The notes below the pieces were generated by a model that was given only the letters and a program-made list of their open reading frames with translations, was not told the DNA's origin and made no database searches. Below are positions 61,301-64,000 of a DNA stretch of 64,000 nucleotides, piece by piece (positions within the stretch are counted from its first letter, which is position 1; the number at the start of each line of letters is the position of its first letter). A program made the position numbers and the translations under genes. This DNA is from Euwallacea fornicatus (lineage: Eukaryota > Arthropoda > Insecta > Coleoptera > Curculionidae). The stretch lies in the NCBI RefSeq assembly GCF_040115645.1, contig NC_089546.1, forward strand, positions 4,499,001 to 4,563,000. The letters are read 5' to 3'.

Positions 61301-63861
61301 CAAGCAATCGCAGATGATCACAAGATAACAGACACGACTGCGGATGACCACATGACTGATGTTGTCAATTTTTTTATTTTGTTCCAATCAAAATTTCTTT
61401 TAAAATCAACTTGTCACACATTATCAAATTCGGAAAGAAACTTTCTATTAAAAAATGTAAAAAAATACGAAATTAATTTTAAAATTCTGAAATTGACGCC
61501 TGAAACCCAAGAACTTGAGTAAAAAAAAATTTTCGGCGTTATTTAATAATCTAAACGATATCATTTTGGTTTTTAGCTAATTGAAATCCGTACATAAAAT
61601 ACTGAATTACATACCTTTGCCTGTTCTTTTATGAAATAGCCGGTATAAATCTATTAGCTTGCTTACCTACTTACCATTCTTAGTTGTCTTAAATACGACA
61701 TGACCACTTTCAGTTAACTCAGTCGCAGCAGCCAACTTCCTAACTCAATCAATACTGCCACAAATTTCTATTTATCTGTCGATTAATTGCTATATTTTTT
61801 TGCTTTTATCAATAGTTATAACATCGTTACCTTCTTACAGGTTACTCAGCCTTTCTTCCGATATGGACAGCGTTTGCAATATCGTCAACGATGTTATGCC
61901 AAATCTTGAAGAGGTAAGTTGGAGAAGAGTTCCAATTTTGTCGATAGTTAGATGATAAATAATTTTTGTGATGGAATTTCATCAAATAGTCCATAGCTGC
62001 GACGGAACATCATTGGTAGTGTTCGATACTGCATTGAATATTCGATAATATCACAAGAACAGATACAGAGAGACGACACTATATTTCAACAGAAGTTATA
62101 TATAGACTGTGACGATACGATTTTCGATTATTTTTAAATAGGGTTTTTGTAACGTCTACCGGTGTGTCTGTCTTAAATTCACAAATTTTTTATAGTGCCA
62201 TTCATGTCTGCAATTTCTGAGCCAATACTTCGCCTAAATATCACCAAATTCTACCTTTCCCCCAACAGAGACTCGATGCAGGACACCTTCGAATTTAATT
62301 GTTATTACCGAGAAGAAATAGTTTAAAAAAAAATGCAATATTATTCTTCCTTTTAACTTCATATTGCGTTTTTGACTATTAAATGACCCGGATGCCTATC
62401 GATGATGTCAAATATGGGTTATTTTCCACCACATCGTAAACTGACGCTTTTATCGCTTGAGCAATGATCTTCCCGAAAGCCGCGGAATTTTGTAGAATCA
62501 TCCGGAAAATGTTAGCTAAACAGCATTTTGTCGATCTCTGAATATCGATGTTTGTGAATTATTCTATTTTATTTCACGAAATTTATCGTGAAAATTTAAA
62601 AAATCATAAATAAAGTAGGTGCCCTAATATTATGAAACCCTCATAATTTTTCCTTATCACGTCGATAATTCAATCTTTTGTTTTGTCTCCCTTTCGAAGA
62701 TTGTCACAACACCCCAGGGCGTCTTATTGGCTTGGATTTGTAAAACATGTTCCAGTAATTTGTACGCTGATGAAAACTTGATCTCTAGCATCTCATACTG
62801 TCACCAATATCAACCTGTTTTCCTCTATTTAATCCAATATGTAAATAGAATGCAATCAGTCACTTTGATTTGGCTAAATTCCAAACGTTCGGATGCTAAG
62901 AGTCGTGTTTCCACGTGCTCTTCACGTAATCCTAGACCCCAAAATTTAACCTTTCAGAGCAACCGCCGCCTGCATTCTCGAAAGGACTCTTTGTATTGGC
63001 ACGAGTAAGTCGTGTGCCCACGAGCCCAACGGTAAATCCTGTTTCAAAATATTGAAATAGATTTTGCCGTTCTTAAAATTTACTCTTGATCCTTAAATTT
63101 TATTCAAAAGCGAAAGTAGATATTTCGTTTTGTCTGGAGTCAGTTACGTTTTAGCACTCGATTCCGATCGTTGCGAAACTGATATTTTCGTGTCGTGTTC
63201 CCAGCTGCCGGGCTCACGAGATATAATTAACTCATCATAACTAAACGATTAGTTACTAAAAACGAAGATCTCGTAAGATTCGTAGTTTATTGGTCCGTTC
63301 GTTTTTGCTCTGTTCCACAAGAAGGCGCTCATCAATTCGTCACATGAAATCCTCTTCAGGACAGAATAATGGAAAAAAAATCGTCATGTCCAGGAACTAA
63401 TAGAATTAGCAAGATTCGGAAAATTTAATTTTCCTTCCGCTGTACAAACAAATTGTAACGCGTTTATCTTCATTACATCACTGTAGAAAATGCCCTGCAC
63501 GTGATAAATCCTCGCTCGATAATATATTTTCTTCGCTCTCGCTTTCGGCAGTTTTCGATTGGTTGGCAAGTAGGAATTAATCTGTTTGGAAAGAACTTTT
63601 TCATTGAGGGTTTTTGCAAGGGGACTCTTTAAAAGGGTTTTTTTTTTTGGTAACTTGTCCGACGTAATGTTGCAAGGTTCAATCAGTAATTCCCCTATAC
63701 CAATTTGGGCCTAAAACTCACTTAAAACGATCAAATTATTTTCAAATTTCCAGAACGGAGCCACCGTCGGAAATGACATTGACATGAGAATGATGGTCCA
63801 TCAAAGCCAGGCTGGATGTATCATCGGCAAAGGCGGGTGCAAGATCAAGGAAATCAGAGAG
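46286..63861 (+). CDS. HNRNPK: hnRNP K orthologue (Drosophila bancal), 5' part, five exons
   Basis: Spliced gene read as join 46286-46378, 56451-56507, 57551-57594, 61841-61913, 63754-63861, open at the right edge. hnRNP K binds C-rich RNA and single-stranded DNA through three KH domains and works in splicing, transcription and mRNA control, mainly in the nucleus. The 125 codons here give a basic N-terminus (MKRGADGDMGGPQKRSKRAG, a nuclear-signal-like stretch), KH1 (EVRLLIPSK | VAGSIIGKAGQNITKLRGK | YKASITVPDCPGPER | LLSLSSDM...MPNLEE) and the start of KH2 (MMVHQSQAGCIIGKGGCKIK). All junctions are GT..AG with matching phases (0, 0, 2, 0, 0), and each joins at a family-conserved position. The rest of KH2, the linker and KH3 lie beyond the window. 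KH1 has GKAG where GKGG is usual. The introns hold many dead transposons. Confidence 0.93.
46379..48973. other. hnRNP K intron 1, left part
   Basis: First 2.6 kb of a 10,072 bp intron (46379-56450). No coding exon or transposase recognised. A 15-base G run lies at 48787-48801. Confidence 0.5.
48787..48801. repeat. poly-G run of 15
   Basis: Uninterrupted G on the + strand inside hnRNP K intron 1. Length may be affected by sequencing error. Confidence 0.9.
48974..49382 (+). repeat. solo arm of the 25.7 kb long-arm element
   Basis: Starts TACAGTGTGTCTGC and aligns along its whole length with the left arm at 25746-26145. Shared blocks are GATAAC, AAAGACAAAGAGTTAATA and GTAACTATGTAGGATTATTT. Homology stops at GTGCCT (49382), where the inverted repeat of another mariner-like element begins. 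It is therefore a single arm without core or right arm, left by deletion or by the later insertion. Confidence 0.8.
49620..50665 (+). pseudogene. dead Tc1-family transposase, nested
   Basis: ATG at 49620. NKCKTKARYTQRQVDRRLGV and HTTIGRYLQRFRK (49680-49790) are the Tc1 helix-turn-helix. GQGRPRSTNQVDDRFVRLQA (49810-49868) is the GRPR linker and second helix-turn-helix. The middle has stops, and the first-aspartate region is not readable. It resumes at 50175 (YGYPIAFHGGSITFWYDIS), then VIPFAPHTDDNFLFMDNN and GRSHRILIIRQYLHEVDIQR (50325-50435, second aspartate kept), PARGPDLNVIEQVWNYLKRP (50442-50500, catalytic Glu kept) and a C-terminus to TGA at 50663-50665. The 3' end of the element is probably near 50910 (TCACTAGGTGTATA). 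A matching left end was not found. Confidence 0.85.
51093..52157 (+). pseudogene. dead mariner-like transposase (DUF4817/DDE_3 type)
   Basis: LTFEELADLDLAYDAANASG and KEAARLYEQ (51107-51195) start the DUF4817-like region. A frame change follows, then RYPNRGHTYHTTFASIRHRL, CGTLKRSGGAGRPRTAR and VEEEVLHLVDEDQTASVRII (51195-51395). Then LNPADYPHR (51476-51502), RRVLFWDDACFTRYGYFN (51559-51612, first aspartate region with D kept), IIGKCVLVYILPDRLNAGKY and LDFLREIFPEPLDDILLDI (51703-51825), the RFHYDEEPLYFGLSV stretch (51830-51878, where the QDGAPxH motif has drifted), QVIGRGGPVFWPPRFLDFNP (51897-51955, third aspartate region) and a conserved C-terminus (PGMFHRVRQSVNRWCNACIE) ending in TAA at 52155-52157. 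The least decayed transposase here, but still with several breaks. Confidence 0.88.
52796..56450. other. hnRNP K intron 1, right part
   Basis: No further exon or transposase recognised up to the acceptor at 56450. GAGACGCCCTATATG near 55408-55422 resembles a transposon end without partner. Confidence 0.45.
56451..56507 (+). CDS. HNRNPK: hnRNP K coding exon 2
   Basis: 57 bp, phase 0 on both sides. Acceptor TTGGTTCTAG, donor GTCAGT. It encodes VAGSIIGKAGQNITKLRGK, the KH1 helix A, GxxG loop and helix B. The GxxG loop is GKAG. The small size and the cut right before the loop are as expected for the family. Confidence 0.93.
57074..57330. other. C-rich patch in hnRNP K intron 2
   Basis: Unusually C-rich + strand for this window, with runs such as CAGCCCCCCAAAAAAACCC and TTTATCCCCCTAAG. 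A 76-codon Pro-rich frame runs through it (57086-57316) but lacks splice sites in phase with the gene. hnRNP K itself binds C-rich RNA, so an autoregulatory binding region is conceivable but is only an inference. Confidence 0.35.
57420..57550 (+). promoter_or_regulatory. GC-rich block with in-frame ATGs before exon 3; possible internal promoter
   Basis: The 130 bp before exon 3 are GC-rich (for example CGCCCGTGCCCACGGCCCAC), hold a YY1-like CGCCATTTTG at about 57471-57480, and contain ATGs at 57524 and 57530 that run without a stop into exon 3 (MNMNRPPEQ then YKAS). This could be an alternative promoter and first exon giving a product that lacks the N-terminal tail and half of KH1, or just a GC-rich intron end. 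No TATA box is seen. Confidence 0.35.
57551..57594 (+). CDS. HNRNPK: hnRNP K coding exon 3
   Basis: 44 bp after CACCCGAACAG. It encodes YKASITVPDCPGPE plus two bases of the next Arg codon (phase 2). Donor GTAAAT is weaker than consensus. It forms KH1 beta 2 and the PGPER turn, highly conserved in hnRNP K. The next exon restores the frame with one base (CG + G = Arg). Confidence 0.92.
57884..58170. repeat. mariner-like terminal repeat fragments
   Basis: ACAGGGCATCGAAAAAGTCT, then TGGGAACCCG, starting at 57884 is a typical outer end of insect mariner-like elements. A second start-like motif, ACAGGGTGTCCAATATTCCG, follows at 58019. No transposase or opposite end was recognised, so these are solo fragments, perhaps one inserted in the other. 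Confidence 0.45.
59389..59440 (+). ncRNA. degenerate hammerhead-ribozyme-like motif
   Basis: CTGATGA at 59389-59395 is followed by an expanded TGA repeat, a perfect CCCC-TTTTAT-GGGG hairpin (59410-59423) and GAAAAGTC (59426-59433). That is the hammerhead order CUGAUGA, stem II, GAAAC, GUC, with GAAAC changed to GAAAA and stem II shifted by the repeat expansion. Such motifs occur in Penelope-like elements and retrozymes of arthropods. Just upstream CCTAAG (59347) and CTTAGG (59371) can pair. The change in the conserved core suggests it no longer cleaves. Folding was not computed. Confidence 0.4.
60664..61165 (-). mobile_element. mariner-like element scrap (DUF4817 type)
   Basis: Outer end ACAGTCTGTTTCATAAAAAA at 60664 matches in style the intact end at 52795 (ACAGAGTGTTTCATAAACAT). 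A minus-strand coding scrap follows at 60985-61150. The core of the transposase is deleted between the two, and the other end was not found, so it is a truncated, internally deleted copy in hnRNP K intron 3. Confidence 0.65.
60985..61150 (-). pseudogene. N-terminal remnant of a mariner-like transposase
   Basis: Minus-strand frame KHNNSCEAVRHYSSRFLNRE, then VFNHNKFKCLKGNLRGYGTV. This is the DUF4817-like DNA-binding start (xNxxxAVRxYxxRxPNRxxxN...F..L...LRxxG). The three catalytic residues are absent, because the reading runs straight into the 3' terminal repeat. Compared with a ~350 residue family member only about 50 residues survive. Confidence 0.7.
61841..61913 (+). CDS. HNRNPK: hnRNP K coding exon 4
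   Basis: 73 bp. Acceptor CTTCTTACAG, donor GTAAGT (consensus). The first base completes the Arg codon of PGPER. It then reads LLSLSSDMDSVCNIVNDVMP and NLEE, ending phase 0. It forms KH1 beta 3 and helix C, like the LSISADIETI...IPTLEE stretch of vertebrate hnRNP K. Confidence 0.93.
61914..63753. other. hnRNP K intron 4 (1.8 kb)
   Basis: No transposase or exon recognised. The frame at 62727-63008 has no known similarity. Confidence 0.5.
63754..63861 (+). CDS. HNRNPK: hnRNP K coding exon 5
   Basis: 108 bp. Acceptor CAAATTTCCAG, donor GTAAGT. It encodes the short linker NGATVGNDID and the first half of KH2 (MRMMVHQSQAGCIIGKGGCK, then IKEIRE), with an intact GKGG loop. Phase 0 donor; the gene continues past the right edge. 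Confidence 0.93.
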
Positions 63862-64000
63862 GTAAGTTTTTTTATTACTTTTTGATGTTTTCTTGAAGTA
63901 AAAAACCTCCAAAGTATATTACGCTGCATCAACGCAAACTTTTACTGACCTAAAAACTACATTACCAACTTCTATTAAGTCGATAACTCTCGAAAGGCAG

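Larger units (their letters stand above)
57595..61840. other. hnRNP K intron 3 (4.2 kb)
   Basis: Holds transposon-end-like sequence at 57884-58170, a hammerhead-like motif at 59389-59440 and a mariner-like scrap at 60664-61165. A 112-codon frame at 59643-59981 has no recognised similarity and no flanking splice sites in phase. Confidence 0.5.

Overview
The window looks like nuclear DNA of an insect. It is AT-rich, has long introns with GT..AG borders, and is packed with relics of arthropod DNA transposons (Tc1, mariner, pogo/Tigger and piggyBac types). A beetle is plausible from the look of the host gene and the transposons, but the order cannot be proved from this sequence. I see no bacterial or viral operon structure, no CRISPR array, and no convincing tRNA or rRNA gene.

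Only one host gene is recognisable. It is the 5' half of the hnRNP K orthologue (Drosophila bancal), on the + strand from about 46.27 kb to beyond the right edge. Five coding exons can be read, with consistent splice phases: 46286-46378, 56451-56507, 57551-57594, 61841-61913 and 63754-63861. They encode the basic N-terminus, the whole first KH domain and the start of the second. The introns are about 10.1, 1.0, 4.2 and 1.8 kb. The 5' non-coding exon lies upstream and was not located. A GC-rich block just before coding exon 3 carries two in-frame ATGs and could be an internal promoter.

The rest is mostly transposon debris. In order: a pogo/Tigger scrap at the left edge (1-250); a complete but dead mariner-like element with ~200 bp inverted repeats (1054-2989); a 200 bp CT tract (3234-3433); a long stretch with nothing coding (3.4-10.2 kb); a dead jerky/Tigger transposase (10218-11947) carrying an inserted MITE; a second long-inverted-repeat mariner-like element (12039-13872); a Tigger-like element (14091-16101); a pair of unclassified 340 bp repeats (18951-19296 and 20775-21116); a long-arm element with a deleted core (25744-26916); another Tigger element (28926-30491); a small retroposon with a 14 bp target-site duplication (35386-35587); a Tc1 element (about 36390-38165); a piggyBac scrap (38461-38697) directly followed by a mariner element (38722-39987); and, inside hnRNP K introns, a nested cluster (48974-52795), a hammerhead-like motif (59389-59440) and a last mariner-like scrap (60664-61165).

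Every transposase is broken by stops, frameshifts or deletions, so none looks autonomous. The window is best read as one conserved RNA-binding-protein gene in a sea of decayed Tc1/mariner/pogo copies. The most useful leads are the possible internal start of hnRNP K, the hammerhead-like motif, the clean retroposon insertion and the nesting order of the transposons. I do not see a clearly new biological system.
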